A stretch of DNA of 58,641 nt from Halothiobacillus sp. (GTDB lineage Bacteria > Pseudomonadota > Gammaproteobacteria > JAAZVP01), in the NCBI GenBank assembly GCA_018623495.1, contig JAAZVP010000012.1:1-58641 (forward strand), in the 5' to 3' direction. Position 1 is the stretch's first letter, and each line of letters opens with the position of its first letter. Below the pieces are notes generated by a model that did not search any database, was not told the origin of the DNA, and saw nothing but the letters and a program-made list of their open reading frames with translations. Position numbers and translations under genes: made by a program. Shown one piece after another: positions 9,811 to 19,026 of this stretch.

Positions 9811-11514
9811 ATGCGGGTGTTCAACCAGTTCGGTCTCGGCAATCTCAAGGGTGATGTCTTCGGCGGGGTGACGGCGGCGATCGTCGCCCTGCCCATGGCG
9901 CTGGCCTTCGGCGTGGCCTCGGGCGCGGGTGCCGAGGCGGGCCTCTACGGCGCGGTCCTGGTGGGGCTGTTCGCGGCCCTGTTCGGCGGCACGCCGACGC
10001 TGATCTCCGAGCCCACCGGGCCGATGACGGTGGTGTTCACCGCGGTGATCGTGGCGCTGATGGTCCCCGACCCGGAGACGGGGATGGTGGCCGAGAACGC
10101 CATGGCGATGGCCTTCACCACGGTGATGCTCGCCGGGATCTTCCAGGTGGTGTTCGGCATCCTCAAGCTGGGGCGCTACGTCACGCTGATGCCCTACACG
10201 GTGATCTCGGGCTTCATGTCCGGGATCGGCCTGATCCTGATCATCATCCAGCTGCCCGGCCTGCTCGGGCATGCCTCGCCCGGCGGCGGGGTGCTGGGCT
10301 CGCTGCAGGCCCTGCCGGGGCTGTTCGCCGAGGTGAAGGCGGGCGAGCTGTTGCTGGGGATGGTGGCCCTGGGCATCCTCTTTTTGATGCCCAGGGCGTG
10401 GCAGCGCTTCATGCCGCCGCAGCTGCTGGCGCTGGTGGTGGGCACCGTCCTGGCGGTGTGGTTCATCGGCAGCGGCGAGTACCGCGCCATCGGCGAGATC
10501 CCCTCCGGGCTGCCATCGATCCAGGTCCCCGCGTTCTCCGCCGAGGAGTGGACCACCATGGTGATCAACGCCCTGGTGCTGGCCATGCTCGGCTCCATCG
10601 ACGCGCTGCTGACCTCCGTGATCGCCGACAGCCTCACCCGCACCGAGCACAACTCCGACAAGGAGCTGGTGGGCCAGGGCCTGGGCAACCTCGCCTCGGG
10701 CCTGTTCGGCGGACTGCCGGGCGCCGGGGCGACCATGGGCACGGTGGTCAACATCCAGACCGGGGCCCGCACGGCGCTGGCGGGCCTGGTGCGCGCCGGG
10801 GTGCTGGGGGTGGTGGTCTTCGGTGCCAGCGGGCTGGTGGAGAACATCCCCAAGGCGATCCTGGCCGGCATCGCCATCAAGGTGGGCATCGACATCATCG
10901 ACTGGGGCTTTCTGCGCCGGGCCCACCGGCTCTCGCTGCGCGGCGCGCTGATCATGTACGGCGTGATCGCCATGACGGTGTTCGTGGATCTCATCACCGC
11001 CGTGGGCATCGGCCTGTTCGTCGCCAACATCCTCACCATCCGCCGGCTGTCGGACCTGCAGTCCGAGCATGTCCGGGTGCTCGGGGGGGACGGGCAGGCG
11101 GAGACGAGCGACCTCCAGGGGCTCGCGCGCGAGGAGCGGTGGCTGCTCGACGATGCCGGCAGCGGCGTGGCGCTGCTCGATCTCAGCGGGCCGCTGATCT
11201 TCGGCGCGGCCCAGACCCTGACCCGCCAGCAGAACCGGCTCGACGACACGCGGGCACTGGTGATCGACCTGGCCGGCGTGCCCCACCTGGGGGTGAGCGC
11301 GGCGCTGGTGCTCGAGCGCATCATCCGGGACGCGGCCCGGCGGGGCTGCCGGGTGCTGCTCGCGGGCGTGCACGGCCAGCCGAGGGAGCGCCTGGAACGG
11401 CTGGGCGTGGCCCGGCAGGTCGCCCCCGGGGACTGGCTGGACAGCCGCGTCGAGGCGCTGCGCCGGGCCCGCCCCGGGTCGGAATCGGCGCCCAAGGGGA
11501 CGGTCGAGGCGTAG
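9811..11514 (+). CDS. bicA: SulP-family bicarbonate transporter (BicA-like)
   Basis: This 567-residue inner-membrane anion transporter belongs to the SulP family and ends in a cytoplasmic STAS domain (about residues 435-550, with GVALLDLSGPLIFG and VPHLGVSAALVLE). The N-terminal block GDVFGGVTAAIVALPMALAF, then GGTPTLISEPTGPMTVV, and later SLTRTEHNSDKELVGQG read very much like cyanobacterial and marine BicA, the sodium-dependent bicarbonate importer. Sulfate or another anion remains possible. ATG 9811 matches family starts, with a GTG at 9796 as alternative; neither has a strong ribosome-binding site. It is convergent with metE. Confidence 0.85.
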   Translation: MRVFNQFGLGNLKGDVFGGVTAAIVALPMALAFGVASGAGAEAGLYGAVLVGLFAALFGGTPTLISEPTGPMTVVFTAVIVALMVPDPETGMVAENAMAMAFTTVMLAGIFQVVFGILKLGRYVTLMPYTVISGFMSGIGLILIIIQLPGLLGHASPGGGVLGSLQALPGLFAEVKAGELLLGMVALGILFLMPRAWQRFMPPQLLALVVGTVLAVWFIGSGEYRAIGEIPSGLPSIQVPAFSAEEWTTMVINALVLAMLGSIDALLTSVIADSLTRTEHNSDKELVGQGLGNLASGLFGGLPGAGATMGTVVNIQTGARTALAGLVRAGVLGVVVFGASGLVENIPKAILAGIAIKVGIDIIDWGFLRRAHRLSLRGALIMYGVIAMTVFVDLITAVGIGLFVANILTIRRLSDLQSEHVRVLGGDGQAETSDLQGLAREERWLLDDAGSGVALLDLSGPLIFGAAQTLTRQQNRLDDTRALVIDLAGVPHLGVSAALVLERIIRDAARRGCRVLLAGVHGQPRERLERLGVARQVAPGDWLDSRVEALRRARPGSESAPKGTVEA

Positions 11515-11547
11515 GCGGGCCGGGCCGAACCCGGACCGCGGCGGGGT

Positions 11548-13830
11548 TCAGGCCCGCCGGGCGCGGAGCTCGCGGGCGGCGGTGACCATGTTGGCCAGGG
11601 CCGCCTCCACCTCGGGCCAGCCGCGGGTCTTGAGGCCGCAATCGGGGTTCACCCAGAGCCGCTCGGCGGGGATGTGCGCGGCGGCCTTTTCCATGAGCGC
11701 CACCATCTGCGCCACGGTGGGGATGTTGGGCGAGTGGATGTCGTAGACCCCGGGGCCGATCTCGTTGGGGTACTCGAAGTCCTCGAACACATCCAGCAGT
11801 TCCATGTCCGAGCGCGAGGTCTCGATGGTGATGACGTCGGCGTCCATCGCGGCGATGGACTCGATGATGTCGTTGAACTCCGAATAGCACATGTGGGTGT
11901 GGACCTGGGTGGCGTCGTCCACGCCGTTGGCGGTGACCCGAAAGGCCCGCACCGCCCAGTCGAGATACCCCTGCCATTCCGAGCGGCGCAGCGGCAACCC
12001 CTCCCGCAGGGCCGCCTCGTCGATCTGGATGATGCGGGCGCCGGCGCGCTCCAGGTCCAGCACCTCCTCGCGGATCGCCAGCGCCAGCTGCAAACAGGTA
12101 TCGGCCCGGGGCTGGTCGTCGCGCACGAACGACCAGTTGAGCAAGGTCACCGGCCCGGTGAGCATGCCCTTCACGGGCTTGTCGCTGAGCGACCGGGCGA
12201 AGCGGAACCAGTCCACGGTCATGGGGGCGGGGCGGCTGACGTCGCCGAAGATGATCGGCGGCTTGACGCAGCGCGAGCCGTAGGACTGCACCCAGCCCTG
12301 GCGGGTGAAGGCGAAGCCGTCCAGCTGCTGGCCGAAGTACTCCACCATGTCGTTGCGCTCGGGTTCGCCGTGGACCAGCACGTCCAGCCCGCAGGCCTCC
12401 TGGCGTTCCACCGCCTCCTCGATGTGTTCCCGCATGGCGGCCTCGTAGGTGGCCCGGTCGATCCGGCCCGCGCGGTAGTCGCGGCGGCTGGCGCGGATGG
12501 CCCGGGTCTGCGGGAACGAGCCGATGGTGGTGGTGGGGAACAGCGGCAGGTCGAGCACCTCGCGCTGGCGTTCGCGGCGCTCGGGGTAGGCGTGGTCGCG
12601 CTCGCCCATGGCGGCATCCACCGCCGCCACGCGGCCGCGGACCGCGGGGCGGTGCAGGCGCTCGGAGGCCCGGCGCGAGGCGATGGCCGCCCGGCTGGCC
12701 GCCAGTTCCCCGGCCACCGCCGCCGGCCCCGCGTTCAGGGCGGTCTCGAGCAGGGCGAGTTCGTCGAGCTTCTGGCGGGCGAAGGCCAGCCAGCCCTTCA
12801 GCTCGTCGTCCAGGCCGTCCTCGGGATCGATGTCCACCGGCACGTGCAGCAGCGAGCAGGAAGGGGCCAGCCAGAGGTCGTCGCCGCGGCGCTCGTGCAG
12901 CGGGGCCAGGGCCGCCAGGCAGGCATCGAGATCGGTGCGCCAGACGTTGCGGCCGTCGACGATGCCGGCGGAGAGCACCTTGCGCCCGGGCAGCCAGTCG
13001 GCCACCGGCTGGAGCTGCTCGGGATGGCGGACCGCGTCCACGTGCAGACCGTCCACGGGCAGGTCGCAGGCGAGCTTGAGGTTGTCGGCCAGCGGGCCGA
13101 AGTAGGTGGCCAGCAGCAGCCGGGGGCGATCGCCCGCCAACCGCGAGTAGGTCGACTCGAAGGCCTGCTGCCAGTCGCGGGGCAGGTCCTGGACGAGGAT
13201 CGGCTCGTCGACCTGCACCCACTCCACGCCGCGCCCGCGCAAGCCCGCGAGGATCTCGCCGTAGACGGCGACCAGCCCGTCGAGCAGTTCCAGGCGGTCG
13301 AAATCCGCCCCCTTGATCTTGCCCAGCCACAGCCAGGTGAGCGGGCCGAGCAGCACCGGCCGCGGCTGCATGCCCGCGGCGCGCGCCTCGTCCACCGCGT
13401 CGAACAGGTGGGTGGAGGCCAGGTGGAACCGCTGGCCGGCATGCAGCTCGGGGACGATGTAGTGGTAGTTGGTGTCGAACCACTTGGTCATCTCGCAGGC
13501 CGCGGCGGGCTCGCCGGTGGGGGCCCGGCCGCGGCCCATGCGAAACATCGTGTCCAGGTCCACCGTCTCCCCCGTCGGCCCGAAGCGCTCGGGCACCGCG
13601 CCCAGCATCACGCTGTGGTCGAGGACGTGGTCGTAGAGCGAGAAGTCGCCCACCGGCACGCTCTCCAGGCCGGCCTCCTTCTGCCACTGCCAGTGGCGGG
13701 TGCGCAACTCGCGCGCGGTCTCCAGCAGTTCCGCCCGGGTCGTCGTGCCCTGCCAGTAGTTCTCCAGGGCCCACTTGAGCTCGCGGCGGGCGCCGATGCG
13801 GGGGAATCCGAGATTGTGGGCCTTCGCCAT
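11548..13830 (-). CDS. metE: Cobalamin-independent methionine synthase MetE
   Basis: This 760-residue enzyme transfers a methyl group from methyltetrahydrofolate to homocysteine in the last step of methionine synthesis. The N-terminal [19 protein letters not shown] and the C-terminal catalytic barrel are complete. The zinc ligands are visible as HMCYSEF (His, Cys), [13 protein letters not shown] (Glu) and [15 protein letters not shown] (Cys). ATG 13830 is preceded by GGAGAG. The gene is divergent from a MetR-like regulator across 97 bases, the classical metE/metR arrangement. Confidence 0.96.
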   Translation of the reverse strand: MAKAHNLGFPRIGARRELKWALENYWQGTTTRAELLETARELRTRHWQWQKEAGLESVPVGDFSLYDHVLDHSVMLGAVPERFGPTGETVDLDTMFRMGRGRAPTGEPAAACEMTKWFDTNYHYIVPELHAGQRFHLASTHLFDAVDEARAAGMQPRPVLLGPLTWLWLGKIKGADFDRLELLDGLVAVYGEILAGLRGRGVEWVQVDEPILVQDLPRDWQQAFESTYSRLAGDRPRLLLATYFGPLADNLKLACDLPVDGLHVDAVRHPEQLQPVADWLPGRKVLSAGIVDGRNVWRTDLDACLAALAPLHERRGDDLWLAPSCSLLHVPVDIDPEDGLDDELKGWLAFARQKLDELALLETALNAGPAAVAGELAASRAAIASRRASERLHRPAVRGRVAAVDAAMGERDHAYPERRERQREVLDLPLFPTTTIGSFPQTRAIRASRRDYRAGRIDRATYEAAMREHIEEAVERQEACGLDVLVHGEPERNDMVEYFGQQLDGFAFTRQGWVQSYGSRCVKPPIIFGDVSRPAPMTVDWFRFARSLSDKPVKGMLTGPVTLLNWSFVRDDQPRADTCLQLALAIREEVLDLERAGARIIQIDEAALREGLPLRRSEWQGYLDWAVRAFRVTANGVDDATQVHTHMCYSEFNDIIESIAAMDADVITIETSRSDMELLDVFEDFEYPNEIGPGVYDIHSPNIPTVAQMVALMEKAAAHIPAERLWVNPDCGLKTRGWPEVEAALANMVTAARELRARRA

Positions 13831-13855
13831 GGGGTCTCTCCTGTGCATGCGGGTT

Positions 13856-13885
13856 TTGCGCACAGTCTGGGCAGCGGCCTATAAT
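13856..13885 (+). promoter_or_regulatory. metR promoter
   Basis: TTGCGC at 13856-13861 and a perfect TATAAT at 13880-13885 are 18 bases apart, pointing toward metR. The same intergenic region must also hold the divergent metE promoter. Confidence 0.6.
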
Positions 13886-13915
13886 GAATCAAACGAATAA
13901 ACACGAACCAGAAAG

Positions 13916-13928
13916 TGAGACTTATTCA
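13916..13928. promoter_or_regulatory. Candidate MetR operator
   Basis: TGAGACTTATTCA fits the MetR consensus TGAA-N5-TTCA with one mismatch. It ends on the first base of the metR start codon, so binding here would block metR itself. A second weaker half-site, TGAATCAAACGAA, lies at 13885-13897, just past the -10 box. Confidence 0.45.
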
Positions 13929-14848
13929 TGATCGAGCTGCGCCACCTGCGAACCCTCGCCGCGCTGCGTGACGGCGGCAGCCTGGTGGCCGCCGCCGAGC
14001 GGCTGCATCTCACCCAGTCGGCCCTCTCCCACCAGCTCAAGGAACTCGAGCAGCGCCTGGAGGTGCGGGTGTTCGAGCGCAAGAGCCGGCCGCCGCGCTT
14101 CACCCTGGCCGGCGAACGGTTGCTGGCGCTGGCCGACACGGTGCTGCCGCGCATCCGCCGGACCGAGCACGAGATCGCCCGCATCCGCGGTGGCGAGAAC
14201 GGCCGGCTGCACATTGCCGTGGAGTGTCACAGCTGCTTCGAGTGGCTGATGCCGGCCATGGAGAGCTATCGGCGCTACTGGCCGGAGGTGGAGCTCGACA
14301 TCGCCATGGGCCACAGCTTCGAGCCGCTGCCGGCCCTGGCGGCCGGCGAGGTGGACCTGGTGATCACCGCCGACCCGGACGCCCGGCTGGCGCTCGCCTA
14401 CCAGCCGCTGTTTCGCTACGAGAACGTGCTCCTGCTGCCGCCGGACCACCGGCTGGCGGCCAGCGAGCGGATCGCCCCCGGGGACCTGGCCGGCGAGACC
14501 GTCATCAGCTATCCCGTCGAGCCCGAACGACTGGACATCTTCCATCGCTTCCTCGCCCCCGCCGGGGTGACCGTGGAACGGCGCACCAGCGAGCTCACCG
14601 TGATGATCCTCCAGCTGGTGGCCAGTGGTCGCGGCGTGGCGGCCCTGCCGCGCTGGGCGGCCAGCCAGGCCATCGAGCGCGGCCAGGTCATCGCCCGGCC
14701 CCTGGGCCGCGAGGGCCTCTGGAGCAGCCTGTTCGCCGCCGTGCGCCGCGAGGACCGCGACCAGGCCTACATCGAGGCCTTCGTCGACAACGCCCGCGAA
14801 AGCTGCTTCGAGACCCTCGCGGGCATCCGGCCCGAGCCCGCCAGGTGA
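13928..14848 (+). CDS. metR: LysR-type regulator MetR
   Basis: This 306-residue LysR-type regulator is expected to activate metE with homocysteine as co-inducer. The N-terminal winged helix (MIELRHLRTLAALRDGGSLV, then LHLTQSALSHQLKELEQRL) is typical, as is the effector domain beginning around residue 90 (LHIAVECHSCFEWLMPAM), which is characteristic of MetR. Divergence from metE supports the name. The start ATG overlaps a candidate MetR site, suggesting autorepression. Confidence 0.9.
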   Translation: MIELRHLRTLAALRDGGSLVAAAERLHLTQSALSHQLKELEQRLEVRVFERKSRPPRFTLAGERLLALADTVLPRIRRTEHEIARIRGGENGRLHIAVECHSCFEWLMPAMESYRRYWPEVELDIAMGHSFEPLPALAAGEVDLVITADPDARLALAYQPLFRYENVLLLPPDHRLAASERIAPGDLAGETVISYPVEPERLDIFHRFLAPAGVTVERRTSELTVMILQLVASGRGVAALPRWAASQAIERGQVIARPLGREGLWSSLFAAVRREDRDQAYIEAFVDNARESCFETLAGIRPEPAR

Positions 14849-14858
14849 TGAATGCCGC

Positions 14859-15248
14859 ATGGCCGTGGAAGGCTTCGAGGTGACCCCGGCACCGGGGATC
14901 TGGGCTGCATTTCTTCCCCGGTACCTCCCCCATCAGGGAGAGAACCATGCCCGCCAGGTGCAGACGGCCGAGGGCGAGAAGCGGGGGCCGCGCCACGAGA
15001 GCACCCATCTCGCCCGGGTCACCGACCTGCGGCCCGCCGGGGTCCCCGCGGCAGGCCTCCCCCAGGTGGACCGCGCGACCCTGCGGGCACTGCGCACCGC
15101 TGCCCGCGAGCAGCCGGGGGCCACCTGCGCGACCGTCCTCGACGGCGGCATCCCGGCCTTCGCCGGTGACCGCCTCGACGGGCAACAGCAGGCGGCCTTC
15201 ATGCCCCATCTCCGCCGGCAGTGCGAACGGCGCACCAAGGGGCAGTGA
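14859..15248 (+). CDS. Hypothetical protein, 129 residues
   Basis: I do not recognise this protein. The frame is supported by strong GC preference at third codon positions from about 14960 to the end, unlike the overlapping frames. It is hydrophilic and arginine-rich, has no signal peptide or membrane segment, and ends RRQCERRTKGQ. The start is uncertain: ATG 14859 lacks a good ribosome-binding site, and translation could begin further downstream. The gene lies 10 bases after metR in the same direction. Confidence 0.45.
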   Translation: MAVEGFEVTPAPGIWAAFLPRYLPHQGENHARQVQTAEGEKRGPRHESTHLARVTDLRPAGVPAAGLPQVDRATLRALRTAAREQPGATCATVLDGGIPAFAGDRLDGQQQAAFMPHLRRQCERRTKGQ

Positions 15249-15431
15249 GGGCCTCGGGGCGGACGCCGGTGACGCACGTCGAGACGACGGGGACCGACCC
15301 GCGGGGCCGGGAAGCCCCGAAGCGCCGACCGTGCCGGCGGTCTTCGGTGGCAGTGGCGGCATGACCCCGATCCGGACTGCGAGCCGGCCCCGCGGGAACG
15401 GCGCAGCCGCCGATGCCCGTGCCCGGCCCCT

Positions 15432-16631
15432 TCACTCGTACCCCGTCATCTCCAGGTACCCCCGCCCGGTGTGGCTGCCGGTCACGGTGACCGGCCCTTC
15501 CCAGTAGGGGTAGCGGGTACCCATCCAGCTGTCGGGGTTCACCGCATCCACCGTGACGTCGATCCCCCGGACGGGCAGCCTCACCCGCCAGCGGGTGGGC
15601 AGGGCGCGCCCGGCGACGCGGTCGGTTTCCAGTGGTTCGGCCCGGAAGGCGCCGTGGGACAGGGTCTCCACCTGCCGGACGGGGCTGATCCAGGTGGCCG
15701 AGGTGTAGTGATCGCCGTCCGTGTCGCGCAGGCGAAAGCCCATGAGCCGGCTGCCATCGTCCAGGTGCAGGGAGAACCAGTCCCAGCCCTCCTGGGTTTC
15801 CGCCAGGGGTTGCGAGGACCATTCGTGGTCCAGCCAGGCCTGGCCGGTGACCTCCACCGGGCCCTGGGGCAAGTCGAGCGTGCCGCTGACGCGGTAGAAC
15901 GGCTGGGAATAGTAGTGGCTTGCCTGGCCGGCCTCGGATTTGACCGAGTAGCCGTCCTCCCCGTGAAACACCAGCGGCCCGTGGGCTTCCAGGTCCAGGG
16001 TGTAGGCGAAGTCGGGACTGCCGGCAGTCACCCGCAACCGGTCGAGTGCGTCCTGCCCCGGGCCGGCCCGGCTGGTCAGTGCCCACTCGTCAATCCAGGC
16101 CCGGAAGGGCCGTGCCTGCACGCCGGCCTGGCCGATGCCGCCGCGGCCGAATCGCTCCGCGAACCGGTGGTCGTCCGGGAGGGTCACCGCGGCATGGCCC
16201 ATCCAGGCCTGCGGGCTCTGCCAGCCGGTGGCCTCGCCCGGGGACAGCGCCGAGCGGAACAGGGTCCACTGGATGCCGTAGTCCCGGCCGTCCCCGTCGC
16301 GCAGGTTGGCGGTGAGATACCACCACTCGATGCGGTAGTCCGGGTGGGCGCCGTGGTCGGCGGGGAAGGCGAGGGCCCGGCCCGGTTCGGGCACCGCGAA
16401 GCCCTCGGCGGCCGTGCCCAGCCCGGCAAAGCCCTGGGCCTGGGCGGCGCTCCAGGCCGTGAGCAGCAGGACGGCCAGGAGTGTTGCAAGGTGCTTCTGC
16501 AGCCGTGCGTGGGCGGGATCCCCCGTGGGAGCGACCTCCCGGTCGCGAACAGGACGCGGGCTTCCCAAGGTTCCGGGCCCTTCGCGGCGAGGACGCCGCT
16601 CCCACACGGGGGCTTTGGGCCTAGCGTTCAT
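15432..16631 (-). CDS. AttH/CrtC-like lipocalin, secreted
   Basis: This 399-residue protein has a signal peptide (hydrophobic core LATLLAVLLLTAWSAAQAQ) and two AttH/CrtC-type lipocalin-like domains. Diagnostic pieces are YRIEWWYLTANLRD, YGIQWTLFRSAL, GQAWLDHEWSSQPL and GWDWFSLHLDDGSRLMGFRLR. The family includes carotenoid hydratases and AttH proteins encoded with ABC exporters. It is third in an operon with an ATPase and a permease, whose stop codon it overlaps by 11 bases. The only ATG (16631) would put about 46 extra residues before the signal core. They are encoded largely by a dispersed repeat, so the true start is unclear. Confidence 0.8.
   Translation of the reverse strand: MNARPKAPVWERRPRREGPGTLGSPRPVRDREVAPTGDPAHARLQKHLATLLAVLLLTAWSAAQAQGFAGLGTAAEGFAVPEPGRALAFPADHGAHPDYRIEWWYLTANLRDGDGRDYGIQWTLFRSALSPGEATGWQSPQAWMGHAAVTLPDDHRFAERFGRGGIGQAGVQARPFRAWIDEWALTSRAGPGQDALDRLRVTAGSPDFAYTLDLEAHGPLVFHGEDGYSVKSEAGQASHYYSQPFYRVSGTLDLPQGPVEVTGQAWLDHEWSSQPLAETQEGWDWFSLHLDDGSRLMGFRLRDTDGDHYTSATWISPVRQVETLSHGAFRAEPLETDRVAGRALPTRWRVRLPVRGIDVTVDAVNPDSWMGTRYPYWEGPVTVTGSHTGRGYLEMTGYE
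16521..16612. repeat. Inverted pair of dispersed repeats inside the attH 5' end
   Basis: A unit beginning GTGGGAGCGACCTCCCGG (16524-16548) faces a related unit (16580-16605, reading CTTCGCGGCG...CGCTCCCAC). Together with their flanking CCCCGTG/CACACGGGG they form a large palindrome. The first unit recurs exactly, 25 of 25 bases, on the opposite strand at 48367-48391. This is a REP-like or BIME-like element. It lies inside the annotated start of the lipocalin gene but keeps that frame open. Confidence 0.75.
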
Positions 16632-19026
16632 CGGCGAAGACCTCGAGCAGCTCGGCGGGCGGCGTGCGGTACAGCCGCCAGGCGGGCAGGGCCGCGGCCA
16701 GCGCGGCGGCGAGCAGGGCGAGTGCCCCGAGTGTCAGCCAGTCCCCGGGGAAGAGGAACATGGGCAGGCGCCAGCCGAAGGCCTCCACGTTGATGATGGC
16801 CAGCAGGGCCCAGGCCAGCGACAGGCCCAGGGGGAGGGCCAGGAGAAAGGTCAGCCCCGCCAGTGCCACGCTGCGCAGGAGTTCCATCGCCGCCAGGCGG
16901 GGGCGGGTCAGGCCCAGTGCCCACAACGGCGCGAGGCGGGGCAGGCGCATGGTCCACAGGGTGAGCAGGCTGGTGAGGATGGCGAAACCGGCCACCCCGA
17001 GGGTGAGCACGTTGAGCGCGCCGGTGACCAGGAAGGTCTTGTCGAAGATGGCCAGGGAATGGGCCTTGACCGCCGCCTGGTCGATGACCGACCGGGCCGG
17101 CAGCCCGAAGCGGTCGCGCAGCCCGGCGGCCAGCGTCTCGACCCGGTCGGGGGCGACCCGGACGCCGAACTGGCGGTTGGCAACGCCGGGGAAGCGTTCG
17201 AGCAGGGCATCGAGGGCGACGATGACCTGCCGGTCCGGGTTGCCGTAGTCGGAATAGACGCCGACCACTGGCAGGCGCCAGCCGGGCGCGAGGGGGAGGG
17301 CGTCCCCGGGGGCGAGCCCGGCCCGGCGGGCGAATTGCTCGTTGATCAGGGCACCCTCGGCGGTGGCCACCCGGTCCCAGACCCGGGGCGCGGAGGCCAG
17401 CAACGGCCAGTGGCGGCGGTAGGTCTCGTGGTCGACGATGCCGTAGATCGCGGCCGGTCGCCCGTCGATGCGGGTATCGGCGTGACGGATGGGGAGCACG
17501 GCGTCCACCCGCGGTTCCAGCCAGTCGTGGATGGCCTGCCCCTGCGCGTCCGTCTCCGCGGTGACGTAGAGCTCGGAGACCAGGCGCTGGTCCAGCCAGC
17601 CGGTGAAGGTCTGCTTGAAGCTCGAGACCATCGTGCCCACGCCGATGTTCGCGGCCAGGGCCAGCAGCAGGGCCATGAGGGCCAGGGAGAGCCCGGGCAG
17701 CTGCTCGCGGGTGTCGGCCCAGGCCCACTGGGCCACCGGGCCGCGGGCGAGGCGGGCCCCGAGGGCCAGCATCCCCGCCAGGGCCGGCGGCAGGAGCAGG
17801 GCGGCGCCGAGCAACAGGCCGGCGACGAAGACGAAGCCGGCCACCAGGCCGTCGAGGCCCGCGATCACCGACCCGGCCAGGCCCAGCGAGGCCAGCCCGG
17901 CCAGCGCCTGGAACCGGAGGGTGGTCGCATTCGAGCGGGTGGCCGCCTCGGCACGGGCCGTGGCCAGCACGGGCAGGCGGCGCAATCGCCACAGGCCCTG
18001 GGCCGCGGCGAGCAGCGTCCCCAGCAGCGCCATGCCCAGCCCGGCGGCGATCCAGCCCGGCCGCAGGGCCAGGCCGATGTCGACCGCCGCCCCGTAGAGC
18101 CCGCGCAGGGTGGCGGCCACGTCGGGCACCAGGGCCGCGGCGATCGCGTAGCCCAGGGCGATGCCCAGCGCCCCGCCGAGAAGTGCCAGCGCCAGTAGTT
18201 CGGCCAGGGCGATCGCCAGCAGTCGCCGCGCGGGCAGGCCGATGGCGCGCAGGGTGCGAAACATCCCCCGGCGCTGCTCGAAGGCCAGGCCCACGGTGCC
18301 CTGGACGATGAACAGCCCCACGGCGAAGGAGAGCAGGCCCAGGGCGGTGAGGTTGAGGTGGAAGCTGCGGGTCAGGCGCCGGGCATCGTGGGCGCCGCTG
18401 GCCTCGATCCGCGTGAGCCCGGGGGCCACCGCGTCCAGCGGCGGGCGGCCGCGAGGTTGCGCGGAGAGGACCACGAGGTGGCTGAGCGTGCCCGGGCGAT
18501 CGAGCAGCGTTTCGGCCAGGCCGATGTCGGCGATCGCGGTACCCGGGGCCACCGCGTCGCGGACCACCACTTGCAGGCCGGTCCCGGCGGACCGGATGCG
18601 TTCGGCCGTTGCCGGGCCCGCGAACAGGGTGCGGCGCGCGGCCAGCGGGTCGAGACCGGCTTCGCCGTCGGTTGGTGCCAGGTGCCGCGCGAGCGGCGAG
18701 GTGAGTGGGTCGATGCCCAGCAGCGTCACGGCCGCACCGTTGTATTCCACCTCGCCCTCCAGTACCGGCGAGACCCGCCAGCCGGCCCGGCGCAGGGTGA
18801 CGTACTGGTCCACCGGGATCGTCCCGTCGCGGGCCACGAGCAGGGCCTGCCGGCCGGCGGCGAGCTGGGCTTCGGCCTCGGCATAGCTGGCCCGCGCCTC
18901 GGCGTTGATGGCCTGCACCGCCGTCCACAGCCCCGTGGCCAGGGCCAGCCCCGTGATCAGCGTGAACAGTTGCAGCGGATGGCGGCGCCAGTGGGAGAGG
19001 AGGGTGGCCAAGGCGACGCCGTTCAT
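16621..19026 (-). CDS. ABC exporter permease, FtsX/MacB type
   Basis: This 801-residue inner-membrane protein has the duplicated FtsX-like permease layout. There is an N-terminal membrane helix (LFTLITGLALATGLWTAVQ), a periplasmic domain to about residue 230, a helical block (235-470), a second periplasmic domain and a final helical block ending LYRTPPAELLEVFADER. This architecture is used by lipoprotein or peptide exporters and mechanotransmission systems, not by importers. Its start overlaps the ATPase stop by four bases, and its end overlaps the lipocalin gene, so the three form one tightly coupled operon of AttEFGH type. Confidence 0.88.
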   Translation of the reverse strand: MNGVALATLLSHWRRHPLQLFTLITGLALATGLWTAVQAINAEARASYAEAEAQLAAGRQALLVARDGTIPVDQYVTLRRAGWRVSPVLEGEVEYNGAAVTLLGIDPLTSPLARHLAPTDGEAGLDPLAARRTLFAGPATAERIRSAGTGLQVVVRDAVAPGTAIADIGLAETLLDRPGTLSHLVVLSAQPRGRPPLDAVAPGLTRIEASGAHDARRLTRSFHLNLTALGLLSFAVGLFIVQGTVGLAFEQRRGMFRTLRAIGLPARRLLAIALAELLALALLGGALGIALGYAIAAALVPDVAATLRGLYGAAVDIGLALRPGWIAAGLGMALLGTLLAAAQGLWRLRRLPVLATARAEAATRSNATTLRFQALAGLASLGLAGSVIAGLDGLVAGFVFVAGLLLGAALLLPPALAGMLALGARLARGPVAQWAWADTREQLPGLSLALMALLLALAANIGVGTMVSSFKQTFTGWLDQRLVSELYVTAETDAQGQAIHDWLEPRVDAVLPIRHADTRIDGRPAAIYGIVDHETYRRHWPLLASAPRVWDRVATAEGALINEQFARRAGLAPGDALPLAPGWRLPVVGVYSDYGNPDRQVIVALDALLERFPGVANRQFGVRVAPDRVETLAAGLRDRFGLPARSVIDQAAVKAHSLAIFDKTFLVTGALNVLTLGVAGFAILTSLLTLWTMRLPRLAPLWALGLTRPRLAAMELLRSVALAGLTFLLALPLGLSLAWALLAIINVEAFGWRLPMFLFPGDWLTLGALALLAAALAAALPAWRLYRTPPAELLEVFADER

